From an uncultured Sutterella sp. (GTDB taxonomy: Bacteria > Pseudomonadota > Gammaproteobacteria > Burkholderiales > Burkholderiaceae_F), in NCBI GenBank assembly GCA_905198475.1, contig CAJKCQ010000059.1, forward strand, positions 1 through 12,940: a DNA stretch of 12,940 bases, written 5' to 3'. Numbering within the stretch: position 1 is the stretch's first letter; each line of letters begins with the position of its first letter. The translations under genes and the position numbers were made by a program. Positions 5,136 through 12,929 of this stretch are shown here, piece after piece. The notes under the pieces were generated by a model. The model saw only the letters and a program-made list of their open reading frames with translations. It was not told the origin of the DNA and searched no databases.

Positions 5136-7070
5136 TCAGGCCTTTTCTTCGGCGCCGATCGCCTCGATTTGTTCGGAGAGTTCGAGCCAGCGCATTTCAA
5201 GCGCCTCGACCTTGGGGGCGAGCTCGCCGTGCTCGCGCAGGGTCTTCGCGACCGCGTCGGCGTCGGCCTCCGAGTTGTAGAACTCCGGATCGGCGAGCTT
5301 CGCGTCGAGGGCCTTCAGCTTCTCACCGAGGGTGTTCATCTCCTTCTCGACCTTTTCGAGCTCGCGCTTCAGGGGGCGGCGCAGCTCAGCGATGCGGGCG
5401 CGCTCCTGCGCGGCCTGGCGGCGGGCCTCGGACTTGTTGACCGACGCAGCGGCGGGCTTGGCGGCGACGCGCTCGGCGCGCTCCTGCGCGGCGGTGGTCC
5501 GCCGGTGCTCGAGCACGAGCGCGGCGTAGTCGTCGAGGTCGCCCTCAAAGAGCTCGCGCCGGCCGTCGTGCACGAGCCAGAGTTCGTCCGTGACGGCGCG
5601 CAGCAGGTGCCGGTCATGGGAGACGAGAAGCACCGCGCCCTCATAGGTCGAGAGCGCCATCGTGAGTGCCTCGCGGGTCTCCATGTCGAGGTGGTTCGTC
5701 GGTTCGTCGAGCACGAGGAGGTTGGGCTTCCTCCACGCGATTAGGGCAAGCGCGAGGCGCGCCTTTTCGCCGCCCGACATGGGGCCGACGGGGCTCGTGG
5801 CAAAGTCGCCGGAGAAGCGGTAGGTCCCGAGGAAGTCGCGCAGCTCCTGCTCGCGCGCGTCGGGGGCGATGTGGCGGAGCTGCTCGAGGGGCGTCTCGTC
5901 CATACGCAGCTGATCGAGCTGATGCTGCGCGAAGTATCCGATCTCGAGCCCCTGGCCGCGGCGGATTTCGCCCGCCATGGGCTTGAGGTCGCCGACGATC
6001 GCCTTGACGAGCGTGGACTTGCCGGCGCCGTTGACGCCGAGAATGCCGATGCGCTCGCCCGAGCGCACGGAGAAGGTGACGTGCGAGAGGACTACCCGGT
6101 CGCCGTAGCCCACCGAAAGGTCTTCGGCGTCCACGAGGTGTTCGGGCAGCCGCAGGGGCTTGAGAAAGTTGAAGCGCCACTCGCGCTTCGCGCGCACGGG
6201 CTCAACGGCCTCGAGGCGCTCGAGCATCTTGATGCGCGACTGCGCCTGCCTCGCCTTTGAGGCCTTGTAGCGGAAGCGCTCGATGTAGCTCGTGAGGTGC
6301 GCGGCTTCGGTTTCATAGGCGCGGCGCGCCGCGTCCTGCTGGCGCAGCTTTTCGATGCGCTCGCGCTCGAACTGCGAGTAGTTGCCTGCGTACCGGCAGA
6401 TCGTGCCGTCCTCGACCGACCAGATCGTCTGCACGGCGCGGTCGAGGAACTCGCGGTCGTGGGAGATGATGACGACGGTGGACTCCACGCGCCGCAGCCA
6501 GTTCTCGAGCCAGATGAGGGAGTCGATGTCGAGGTGGTTTGTCGGTTCGTCAAGAAGGAGGAGGTCCGCAGGCCGCATGAGCGCTCGGGCGAGCGCGATG
6601 CGGTTGCGCCAGCCGCCCGAGAAGTCCTCGACCGGCCGCCCGGCGTCGACTTCGGAGAACCCGAGGCCCGAGAGAATGGTCTTCGCCTGCGCGGTGACGG
6701 CGCCCTCGTTCACCTCCGCCAATTCGCTGTGTGCGGCGGCGAGCGCCATCTCGTCGCCCGAAGCCTCCGCGGCGGCGAGGTTCGCGCGGGCGGTCATCAG
6801 GGGCGCGTGGCCCGACAGGACGTACTCGATCGTCGTGACGTCCTCGACCTTGAAGCTCTGCGCGACGTGGGCGATCCGCTCGGGACGCGGCGTTTCGAGC
6901 TCTCCGTCTTCGGGCGAGAGCTCGCCCAAAATCGCCGCGAAGAGCGTGGACTTGCCGCATCCGTTCGGACCCACGAGGCCGATGCGTTCGCCGGGGCTCG
7001 CAATGAGGGTCGCATGGGAGTAGAGCAGTCGCGTGCCGCGCATGAGCGCGAGGTTCGTGAGACGAAGCAT
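5136..7070 (-). CDS. yheS: ABC-F family ATPase, YheS type
   Basis: Two ABC ATPase domains in one soluble chain, without membrane segments, define the ABC-F family, whose members bind the ribosomal E site and act on stalled or idle ribosomes. Domain 1 has Walker A GPNGCGKST (34-42), signature FSGGW (150-154) and LLLLDEPTNHLD (170-181). An Arg/Lys-rich helical linker, the P-site tRNA-interaction motif region, spans about 235-300. Domain 2 has GVNGAGKST (345-353), MSGGEK (431-436) and LLVLDEPTNHLD (451-462). A charged coiled coil fills about 555-644. The start MLRLTNLALMRG, the GDLDDYAAL segment and the 644-residue length fit YheS better than EttA or Uup. Upstream in-frame ATGs fall inside prmB, so 7070 is chosen, though it has no Shine-Dalgarno sequence. 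A terminator hairpin lies only 26 bases upstream. Confidence 0.93.
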   Translation of the reverse strand: MLRLTNLALMRGTRLLYSHATLIASPGERIGLVGPNGCGKSTLFAAILGELSPEDGELETPRPERIAHVAQSFKVEDVTTIEYVLSGHAPLMTARANLAAAEASGDEMALAAAHSELAEVNEGAVTAQAKTILSGLGFSEVDAGRPVEDFSGGWRNRIALARALMRPADLLLLDEPTNHLDIDSLIWLENWLRRVESTVVIISHDREFLDRAVQTIWSVEDGTICRYAGNYSQFERERIEKLRQQDAARRAYETEAAHLTSYIERFRYKASKARQAQSRIKMLERLEAVEPVRAKREWRFNFLKPLRLPEHLVDAEDLSVGYGDRVVLSHVTFSVRSGERIGILGVNGAGKSTLVKAIVGDLKPMAGEIRRGQGLEIGYFAQHQLDQLRMDETPLEQLRHIAPDAREQELRDFLGTYRFSGDFATSPVGPMSGGEKARLALALIAWRKPNLLVLDEPTNHLDMETREALTMALSTYEGAVLLVSHDRHLLRAVTDELWLVHDGRRELFEGDLDDYAALVLEHRRTTAAQERAERVAAKPAAASVNKSEARRQAAQERARIAELRRPLKRELEKVEKEMNTLGEKLKALDAKLADPEFYNSEADADAVAKTLREHGELAPKVEALEMRWLELSEQIEAIGAEEKA

Positions 7071-7096
7071 GACCGGAGGTGCGGGGGAGGAAGTCG

Positions 7097-7127
7097 AAAA
7101 AAGCGCGGGGCGCCCGCGGAGCGCCCC
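7097..7127 (-). terminator. Intrinsic terminator (possible attenuator) between prmB and the ABC-F gene
   Basis: On the minus strand GGGGCGC (complement of 7121-7127) pairs with GCGCCCC (complement of 7107-7113) around a seven-base loop. GCGC and then six T (complement of 7097-7102) follow. It ends prmB transcription but sits 26 bases before the ABC-F start codon, leaving almost no room for a separate promoter. Confidence 0.8.
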
Positions 7128-7162
7128 CTCGAAAGAATGGTGGTTGAGTCTTCCGGAAGGAA

Positions 7163-8089
7163 TCAGGCGCCGAAGTACGTGCGCAGATCCGCGGCGGTGG
7201 CCATGAAGACCTGGTCGTCGCCGCCCGAGACGGAGAGCCACGTGATCGGCAGCCCCGGGAACTTCGCCTCGACCGCTTCGAGGCCGTCACCCACTTCGAC
7301 GATCAGAATTCCGTTCTCGGTGAGGTGGTCGGCCGCCTCGCGCACGATGTGCTCCACCACGTCCATGCCGTCTTCGCCCGCGGCGAGCGCGAGCTCGGGC
7401 TCGTGGCGGTATTCGCCCGGCAGCGCCTCCATCGAGGCGGTCGTGACGTAGGGCGGGTTCGAGATGATGAGGTCGAAGCGGCGGCCCTGGAGGTTCTCGA
7501 AGAGGTTGCCCTGAACGAGCTCGAGAGTCTCCTCCATCCCGTAGTCGCGACGGTTGATCTTGGCGACCTCGAGCGCGTCGCGCGAGATGTCCGACCCCGT
7601 CACGCGGGCGTTCGGGAAGGCGCCCTGCGCGAGGATCGCGAGGCACCCCGAGCCCGTGCAGAGGTCGAGGACCGACTCGACCGCTTCGGGATCCTCGATC
7701 CAGGGGGCGAGGTCGTCCTCAATGAGCTCCGCGATGTAGGAGCGCGGAATGAGCGCGCGCTCGTCGATGTAGAAGCGGTGGCCGGTGAGCCAGGCCTCCT
7801 TCAGAAGGTACGCCGTCGGCGTCTTGTCGTGGACGCGCCGGTCGATCAGGTGCACGATGCGCACGAGCTCGTTGTGCGTGAGCTGCGCGTCGAGGAACAT
7901 CTCGAAGCGCTCGAAGGGGAGCTTCAGAGCGCGGCAGATGAGGAAGGACGCGTCCTCGCAGGAGTCGGGCGAACCGTGGCCGTAGCTCAGGTCGGCGTTC
8001 TCCATCTCCGTCACCGCCCAGCGGTAGAGGTCGCGGAGGGTTTTGAGGTTGTGGATGGGATCGTCGAGGAGCGGAGCGACTTCGTACAT
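7163..8089 (-). CDS. prmB: Ribosomal protein L3 glutamine N5-methyltransferase PrmB
   Basis: PrmB methylates a glutamine of ribosomal protein L3 using S-adenosylmethionine; it is a paralogue of the release-factor methylase PrmC. The 308-residue length is typical. Visible are an N-terminal helical domain (about 12-100), the PrmB-type PRSYIAELI (115-123), the SAM-binding DLCTGSGCLA (142-151) with acidic SDIS (166-169), the catalytic NPPY (211-214), and EPELALAAGEDGMD (230-243). The PRSxIAELI form and the long N-terminal domain separate it from PrmC. The ATG at 8089 follows a good ribosome binding site, GAAGGA (complement of 8095-8100), five bases upstream. It precedes the ABC-F gene on the same strand, a ribosome-related neighbour, but a terminator lies between them. 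Confidence 0.96.
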   Translation of the reverse strand: MYEVAPLLDDPIHNLKTLRDLYRWAVTEMENADLSYGHGSPDSCEDASFLICRALKLPFERFEMFLDAQLTHNELVRIVHLIDRRVHDKTPTAYLLKEAWLTGHRFYIDERALIPRSYIAELIEDDLAPWIEDPEAVESVLDLCTGSGCLAILAQGAFPNARVTGSDISRDALEVAKINRRDYGMEETLELVQGNLFENLQGRRFDLIISNPPYVTTASMEALPGEYRHEPELALAAGEDGMDVVEHIVREAADHLTENGILIVEVGDGLEAVEAKFPGLPITWLSVSGGDDQVFMATAADLRTYFGA

Positions 8090-8164
8090 GGTCTTCCTTC
8101 TGGTGAGGTTCGGTCTGAGGCGCGCCTTTTCGGGTCGCCTGGAGCGGCCGTCTAGGCGCGCGCC

Positions 8165-8170
8165 ATTATA
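8165..8170 (-). promoter_or_regulatory. prmB: Candidate prmB promoter -10 box
   Basis: The minus strand carries a perfect TATAAT (complement of 8165-8170), about 75 bases before the prmB start and in a GC-rich setting where chance AT boxes are uncommon. No good -35 box is found at 16-18 bases, so an activator or a weak -35 would be required. Confidence 0.5.
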
Positions 8171-8227
8171 AAGGCCGCACCTGCACGCGCCCGGCCCAGG
8201 AGGTCGGACGGCGGGGCGGCGGAAAAG

Positions 8228-8271
8228 AAAAAATGCCGGAGCGCCCGACGCCTCGGGCGGATTCCGGCATT
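8228..8271 (-). terminator. Strong intrinsic terminator of hns
   Basis: On the minus strand AATGCCGGA (complement of 8263-8271) pairs with TCCGGCATT (complement of 8232-8240). An inner seven-bp stem CGCCCGA/TCGGGCG (8253-8259 with 8242-8248) stacks inside it. TTTTTT then TTTT separated by one C follow. It separates hns from prmB. Confidence 0.93.
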
Positions 8272-8333
8272 CCTTCGCGAAGTGCGTGAAGGGCGGCGGT
8301 CAAAACGTCGTCATGCCGCCCTGCAGCGCTTCA

Positions 8334-8654
8334 TCACTGGTTCGAGATGAGGAGCTGATCTTTCGTCATGCCTTCGGCGATGCGTTCGCTGAACCACTTC
8401 GGCTTGCGGCCACGGCCGGACCAGACCTGGCCCGACATCGGATCACGGTACTTCGGAGCGGCGGCCGCGCGGCCGCGCGCACGCGGACGGTCGTCGAAGT
8501 CGAGTTCGTCCGCATTGATGTTCATCTGGTTGATGAGTTGCTGAACCTGAACGACGACGGCGTCGCGCAGCTTCGATTCACGCGCGGCGAGTTCCGTGCG
8601 CAGGACGTTGCAGTCCTCGAGTTCCTTCTCGAGTTCCGGGGAGATGAAATCCAT
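8334..8654 (-). CDS. hns: H-NS family nucleoid-associated DNA-binding protein
   Basis: This 106-residue protein has the H-NS two-domain plan. A charged helical N-terminal oligomerisation segment (about 4-48) and a flexible Arg/Ala linker (56-67) lead to a C-terminal DNA-binding domain with KYRDPMSGQVWSGRGRKPKW (68-87). The GRGRKP loop inserts into the minor groove of AT-rich DNA. Short proteins with this W-SGRGRKP form are common in Burkholderiales, often in several copies, so the symbol marks the family rather than orthology to E. coli hns. H-NS proteins silence AT-rich, often foreign, genes and frequently repress themselves. The ATG follows GGAG (complement of 8662-8665) by seven bases. Two tandem TGA stops end it, and a strong terminator follows. 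Confidence 0.95.
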   Translation of the reverse strand: MDFISPELEKELEDCNVLRTELAARESKLRDAVVVQVQQLINQMNINADELDFDDRPRARGRAAAAPKYRDPMSGQVWSGRGRKPKWFSERIAEGMTKDQLLISNQ

Positions 8655-8689
8655 CTTGAGGCTCCAATCACATTGAATTCAAGGGGGCG

Positions 8690-8745
8690 CCGTACTCCCC
8701 GGTACGGTCGAAAGGGCGCTCCTCAATTGCCGCCGGCATTGCCGG
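8690..8745 (-). promoter_or_regulatory. Hairpins in the hns upstream leader
   Basis: Two short stems lie between the candidate hns promoter and its start: CCGTAC/GTACGG (8690-8695 with 8702-8707) and CCGGC/GCCGG (8733-8737 with 8741-8745). A palindrome TTGAATTCAA (8673-8682) lies just before the ribosome binding site. They could structure the mRNA leader; no known riboswitch is recognised. Confidence 0.3.
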
Positions 8746-8855
8746 GGGGAATCTCGAAACGCCCGGTCGAATGAACCGGAGCGGCGCGGGAATGTTGTTC
8801 CGTCAAAGCGCCCGCTTCGATGGACTCCCTGCCGGACCGGGGTCGGGAGGAAATC

Positions 8856-9044
8856 ATGCCCGAGGTTGGAATCATTTCGATTCACGGCTCGGTGAAGAAG
8901 GCGCCGGAAAAACTTCATCGCTATTTTATAGAAAACCTTTGGAAATGCAAAATGACGAACTGCAATTGCGGCTTTGATTCCGGCGGATTGAGGGCGGAAG
9001 GAAAAGGCGCACGTCTGGAAAATCCGCGCTTGCGCGCGTTTTGA
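8856..9044 (+). CDS. Doubtful small reading frame (62 aa) in the hns-smc gap
   Basis: An ATG at 8856 follows a very good ribosome binding site, GGGAGG, five bases upstream, and opens 62 codons to a TGA at 9042-9044. The product starts MPEVGIISIHGSVKKAPEKL and has three cysteines in KCKMTNCNCG (32-41). I do not recognise it. Against it, third positions are far less GC-rich than in neighbouring genes (AAA, TTT, ATA, AAT are used), and it runs through a stretch that looks like hns promoter DNA. It is probably non-coding or recently acquired, and is listed only because of the start context. Confidence 0.2.
   Translation: MPEVGIISIHGSVKKAPEKLHRYFIENLWKCKMTNCNCGFDSGGLRAEGKGARLENPRLRAF
8923..8950 (-). 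promoter_or_regulatory. hns: Candidate hns promoter in an AT-rich patch
   Basis: On the minus strand TAAAAT (complement of 8923-8928; five of six -10 bases) lies 16 bases from TTGCAT (complement of 8945-8950; TTG matched). Only 12 of the 40 bases in 8921-8960 are G or C, in an otherwise GC-rich region, which would suit H-NS binding to its own promoter. The implied hns leader is about 260 bases. Confidence 0.35.
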
Positions 9045-9097
9045 ACGGGATCGTCGCCATATGGGAATTTCCGGCAGCTTTTTCATTTGTTCACGTT

Positions 9098-9126
9098 TTG
9101 ACAATTCGCCCGCCCAGGAGAATAAG
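9098..9126 (+). promoter_or_regulatory. smc: Likely smc promoter
   Basis: A perfect -35 box TTGACA (9098-9103) is followed after exactly 17 bases by AATAAG (9121-9126; four of six -10 bases). Transcription would start near 9133, giving a leader of about 146 bases before the TTG start. Confidence 0.55.
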
Positions 9127-9147
9127 CGGACAGGAGCGGCAATTCAG

Positions 9148-9191
9148 CCGGGGGGCTCGCGGGCGTGCGTGAGGCCCCCGGGTGAGCCCGC
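9148..9191 (+). promoter_or_regulatory. GC-rich hairpin with a competing fold in the smc leader
   Basis: Bases 9148-9158 pair with 9171-9181 over ten of eleven positions around a 12-base loop. A competing fold pairs GGGCTC (9153-9158) with GAGCCC (9184-9189), or GCGGGC (9159-9164) with GCCCGC (9186-9191). No T-run follows, so it is not a terminator. Confidence 0.35.
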
Positions 9192-9278
9192 CGGAGCGCA
9201 GGACGCGCTTTTGCGCGAAAATGCGCACGCTTCCAGATTTTTCCCTCCCCCCGCCCGTCCTTCGAGAGGAGTCTCTTC

Positions 9279-12200
9279 TTGCGCCTTCGTCAGATCAAAA
9301 TCGCCGGCTTCAAGAGCTTCGCCGACCCGACCGTCATCGAAATCCGCGATCCGCTCATCGCCATCGTGGGGCCGAACGGCTGCGGCAAGTCGAACATCAT
9401 CGACGCCGTGCGCTGGGTGTTGGGCGAGGGACGCGTTTCGGAGCTGCGCGGCTCGGCGATGTCGGAGCTCATCTTCGCGGGCTCGACGAAGCGCGCGCCC
9501 CTCGGGCGCGCAAGCGTCGAACTCGTGCTCGACAATTCTGACCATGCGGTGAAGGGCCCCTGGGGGCAGTACGCCGAACTTTCGATCCGCCGCGTCGTCA
9601 CGGGCGACGGGCTCTCGGCCTACTACATCAACCACCAGCAGGTGCGAAAGCGCGACGTGCAGGAGATCTTCCTCGGCACGGGCCTGGGGTCGAAGAGCTA
9701 CGCCATCGTCTCGCAGGGCATGATCGAGCGCTTCACCTCCGCCAAGCCCGAGGAGGTGCGCGTCTATCTGGAGGAGGCCGCGGGCGTGTCGCTCTACAAG
9801 GAGCGGCGCCGCGAAGCGGAGAGCCGCCTGCGCGAAACGACGGAGAACCTCGAGCGCGCCGCGGATCTGCAGGTCGTGCGCGCCGAGGAGGTGGAGCGCC
9901 TGCGGGGCGAAGCCGCCACCGCCGCCCGTTGGGTCGAACTTGACCGCCGCAAGACCGAAGCGGAGTCCCTCTGGTACTTCCTGCAGTGCGAGTCCGCACG
10001 CCGCGAAAACGACGAGGCGCGCGCGGCGATCACCCGCACGGAGAACGAGATCGCCGCCAAGCGCGCGGCGCTCGAGGAGACCGAGGGCGCGCAGAGCGCG
10101 CTCGAAGACGACCTCAAGCGCGCCGACGCCGAACACGAGCGCATTTCGGCCGACTTCCGCGCGGCCGAAAAGGACCTCGCGCGGCTCGAGGGCGAGATGA
10201 GCCGGCAGGTGGAGCGCCGGCGCGCCGCCGAGCGCGACCTCAAGGACGCCCGTGAGGCGATGGAGGGCAAGACGAAGCTCGCCCGCGAGCTCGAGGCGAG
10301 GATCGAGTCGTCCGCAGGCCGCATCGAGGCGCTCGAGGCCGCGCTCGAAGAGTTTGAAGAAATGAACGAGGCGCGCGCCGAGGCCTTGGAAGCCGCCGAG
10401 GGCGAGGCGGACGCCGCCCGAGAGCGTTCTGAAGACGCCGGCCGGCGCGTCGCGGCGGCGCGCACGGCGCTGAAGGTCGAGGAGGCCGGGCTCGAGCGCG
10501 AGCGCGCCCGCGCGGCGGAACTCCAAGGGCGCCTCGAGCGCCTCGACGAAGACGAGGCGTCGCTCGAAAAGCCCAACCCCGAGGCCGCGGCGGCGCTCTC
10601 CGAAGCCCTCGAAGAGGCCCGCGCCGAAGAGGAGGAGGCCTCCCTAGCGCTCGAAGACGCTTCGGCCGCGGCCGAAACCGCACGCCTTGCGGCGGCCGCG
10701 GCGGGGGAGAAGTACTTCGCGCTCCTCTCGGAATTCAAATCCCTCTCGGCGAAGCTCCAGACCCTCGAAGACGTGCAGAAGCAGGCGCTTGACTCCGACG
10801 CGCTCTCGGCGTGGCTCAAGGACGCCGGGCTCGAGGGGCTCCCGGAGCTCGCCGACGCGATCGACGTGCCCGAAGACTGGGTGACGGCGCTCGAAGCCGT
10901 GCTCGAGCACCGCACGCGGGCGTTTCTGCTCCGCGACCTGCGGGCAGCGGCCGACTTCGCGCGGCGCCGTCCGCCCGCCCGTCTCTCCTTTGCGGCGCCC
11001 GACGGCTCCAGCGCCGCCGCCGGAGCTCCCGCCGCGGACTGGACGATCGACGGCAGGCCCGTGCGGCGGTTGGGCGACCTCGTGCGCGCCTCCCATCCGG
11101 CCGCCGCGGCCGCGCTCGCCGCGTGGACGGCGGGGATCGGGGTGGCCGAAGATGCCGCGCAGGCGCTCCGCGTGCGCACTCAGATTCCCGAAGGCTGCGC
11201 GCTCGTCACGCCCGCGGGCGACGTCGTTACGCGCGCCACGGTCACCTTCTGGGCGGCCGAGGATCCGCGGCTCGCGCTCCTCTCGCGCGCCCGCGAGATC
11301 AAGGCGCTGCGCGACAAGGTCGAGGCGCTCGACCTCGAGGCGGGCGAGGCCGACGACCGCCGCGGCGCGGCTCAAAAGTGCGAGGCGGACCTGCGCCGCG
11401 CCGCTGAGGACGCGCAGCTCCGTGCGACCGAAGCGGGCCGCAGAACCGCGCGGCTCGCGCTCGAGGAGCGTGAGGCGAAGAGCCGCCTCGAAGCGGCTCT
11501 GCGCCGCGAAGCCGACCGGAAGCGCTCGCGCGAGGCCCTCGAAGAGGAGCGCGCCGAAGTCGAGGCGCGCGTCGAGGCGCTCCTCGACTCCGTGGACGCG
11601 AAGAGCGTTGAGGCCGATGCGGCCGAAGCCGCAGCGGCCGAGGCCGCCGCCGCCCACGGGCGCGCGCAGGACCGGCTGATTGAGGTGCGGCGCCTCGAGA
11701 CCGAAACCATCCACCAGGCGGCGATGAAGCGCCTCGAGATCGAACAGGCGAAGCGCGCCCGCGTCGAGGACGAGCAGCGGCTCGCCGAGGCGAAGAGCGA
11801 CGCCGCGCGCGAAGGCGCGCGCATCGCCGAAGCCGAGCGGCTGCTCGCCGAAGAGGACCGCTCGGCCTTGGAGAAGGGAGCGGCCGAATTGATCGAGAAG
11901 TCCGCGGGGCTCGAGCGCGCCGCGGGCGACGCCTTGGGGCGCCTCACCGAGGCGAAGCGCCGCGTGGACGACAACCGGCGGCTCGCCAAGACGATCACCG
12001 AGTCGATGATGCCGCTCACCGAATCGCTCGGCAGCTGGCGCGTCACGGCCGAACAGAAGGCCGGGTTGCTCGCGCAGTTCACCGAACGCATGGAGGAGCT
12101 GGGCGCCGACTGGGAGCGGCTCGCGCTTCTCGCGCAGGAGCTCGGCATGAAGGCCCCGGCCGTGAAGAGCGAGGTGACGCGTCTCATGAACGAGATCGCC

Positions 12201-12875
12201 TCCCTCGGGCCCGTCAACCACGCGGCCTTGGCGCACCTCGAGGCCGCCGAAGAGCAGATGCGCGCCGCCGAGCTGCAGATGGAGGACCTGCGGCGCGCCG
12301 TCGAGACGCTCGAAGGTGCGATCCGCCGCATCGACGCGGAGACCCGCGCGCGGATGCGCGAGACCTTCGAGAAGGTGAACCGCAGCTTCACCGAAACGTT
12401 CCGCGGCCTCTTCGGCGGGGGCGAGGCGTCGCTCAACCTCGTGGGCGACGAGATCCTCACCGCGGGCGTCGAAGTGCGCGCGCAGCCGCCGGGAAAGCGC
12501 AACCAGACCCTCACGCTCCTCTCGGGCGGCGAGAAGGCGCTCACCGCCACGGCCCTCATCTTCGCGATGTTCCGCCTCAACCCCGCGCCCTTCTGTCTGC
12601 TCGACGAAGTGGACGCGCCCCTCGACGAGGCGAACCAGGGGCGGCTCGCGCGATTGTGTCAAAGCATGTCCGAGGCGACGCAGTTCATCATCATCACGCA
12701 CCACCGCGTGACGATGGAGCATGCCTCGGCCCTGATCGGCGTCACGATGAAGGAGCCCGGCGTCTCGCGCGTCGTGAGCGTGGACATCGCGGAAGCGCTT
12801 GAATACGCGGCCAAAAAGCCCAAGGACGCTCCCAAGGCGGGCGCCGGAGAGGCCGCCCCCGGGACGGGCGGCTGA
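9279..12875 (+). CDS. smc: Chromosome segregation ATPase SMC
   Basis: SMC is the ATP-driven core of bacterial condensin; with ScpA and ScpB it compacts and separates the chromosome. The start is TTG at 9279, supported by AGAGGAG seven bases upstream and by the family N-terminus MRLRQIKIAGFKSFADPT. Order: Walker A GPNGCGKSN (31-39), the head segment EEAAGVSLYKERRRE (about 168-182), a first coiled coil, a hinge at about 505-670 with the proteobacterial ending CALVTPAGDVVTRATVTFW, a second coiled coil to about 1000, signature LSGGEK (1081-1086) and Walker B LLDEVDAP (1107-1114). The 1,198 residues are slightly above the usual length, partly from a Lys/Ala/Gly tail. Coiled-coil codons rich in GAG, GCG and CGC create long mirror frames on the other strand. 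No scpA or scpB is nearby. Confidence 0.98.
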   Translation: MRLRQIKIAGFKSFADPTVIEIRDPLIAIVGPNGCGKSNIIDAVRWVLGEGRVSELRGSAMSELIFAGSTKRAPLGRASVELVLDNSDHAVKGPWGQYAELSIRRVVTGDGLSAYYINHQQVRKRDVQEIFLGTGLGSKSYAIVSQGMIERFTSAKPEEVRVYLEEAAGVSLYKERRREAESRLRETTENLERAADLQVVRAEEVERLRGEAATAARWVELDRRKTEAESLWYFLQCESARRENDEARAAITRTENEIAAKRAALEETEGAQSALEDDLKRADAEHERISADFRAAEKDLARLEGEMSRQVERRRAAERDLKDAREAMEGKTKLARELEARIESSAGRIEALEAALEEFEEMNEARAEALEAAEGEADAARERSEDAGRRVAAARTALKVEEAGLERERARAAELQGRLERLDEDEASLEKPNPEAAAALSEALEEARAEEEEASLALEDASAAAETARLAAAAAGEKYFALLSEFKSLSAKLQTLEDVQKQALDSDALSAWLKDAGLEGLPELADAIDVPEDWVTALEAVLEHRTRAFLLRDLRAAADFARRRPPARLSFAAPDGSSAAAGAPAADWTIDGRPVRRLGDLVRASHPAAAAALAAWTAGIGVAEDAAQALRVRTQIPEGCALVTPAGDVVTRATVTFWAAEDPRLALLSRAREIKALRDKVEALDLEAGEADDRRGAAQKCEADLRRAAEDAQLRATEAGRRTARLALEEREAKSRLEAALRREADRKRSREALEEERAEVEARVEALLDSVDAKSVEADAAEAAAAEAAAAHGRAQDRLIEVRRLETETIHQAAMKRLEIEQAKRARVEDEQRLAEAKSDAAREGARIAEAERLLAEEDRSALEKGAAELIEKSAGLERAAGDALGRLTEAKRRVDDNRRLAKTITESMMPLTESLGSWRVTAEQKAGLLAQFTERMEELGADWERLALLAQELGMKAPAVKSEVTRLMNEIASLGPVNHAALAHLEAAEEQMRAAELQMEDLRRAVETLEGAIRRIDAETRARMRETFEKVNRSFTETFRGLFGGGEASLNLVGDEILTAGVEVRAQPPGKRNQTLTLLSGGEKALTATALIFAMFRLNPAPFCLLDEVDAPLDEANQGRLARLCQSMSEATQFIIITHHRVTMEHASALIGVTMKEPGVSRVVSVDIAEALEYAAKKPKDAPKAGAGEAAPGTGG

Positions 12876-12885
12876 CCAAAAGATA

Positions 12886-12929
12886 GGCCTCGCGCAAGCC
12901 CCGTCCTTCAGGGCGAGGTTAGCGAGGCC
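12886..12929. repeat. Nested hairpin after smc: terminator-like or IS200/IS605-type end
   Basis: GGCCTCGC (12886-12893) pairs perfectly with GCGAGGCC (12922-12929). Inside, CCCCGTCC (12899-12906) pairs with GGGCGAGG (12911-12918) with one C-A mismatch and a T-G wobble around TTCA. No T-run follows on the plus strand; on the minus strand TATCTTTT follows. The CCCCGTCCTTCAGGGCG core resembles hairpins at the ends of IS200/IS605 elements. It begins 11 bases after the smc stop, so it may instead act as the smc transcript end. The window stops too soon to decide. Confidence 0.45.

Noticed and set aside
7071..7241. N-terminal extension of the ABC-F protein by 57 residues
   Set aside because: It would run through the terminator and overlap the end of prmB. 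The family N-terminus begins at MLRLTNL.
6297..7451. Plus-strand 384-codon open frame opposite the ABC-F gene and prmB
   Set aside because: It spans two well-identified genes and their intergenic terminator, and its composition is that of a mirror frame.
7325..8155. Plus-strand 276-codon open frame opposite prmB
   Set aside because: Low-complexity Val/Glu/Arg mirror frame; prmB motifs are intact on the other strand.
8771..8977. 68-codon plus-strand frame in the hns-smc gap
   Set aside because: No ribosome binding site, low-complexity start, and it overlaps the better-supported but still doubtful frame at 8856.
10799..11290. Break or foreign insert in smc suggested by a change in composition
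   Set aside because: This is the globular hinge between the two coiled coils; the frame is continuous and the hinge ending matches the family.
9144..12722. Several long minus-strand open frames (460, 461, 692 and 402 codons) opposite smc
   Set aside because: The E/A/R-rich coiled-coil codons of smc read as Arg/Ser/Ala or Leu/Gly/Arg strings on the other strand. These frames overlap each other and show no recognisable domain.
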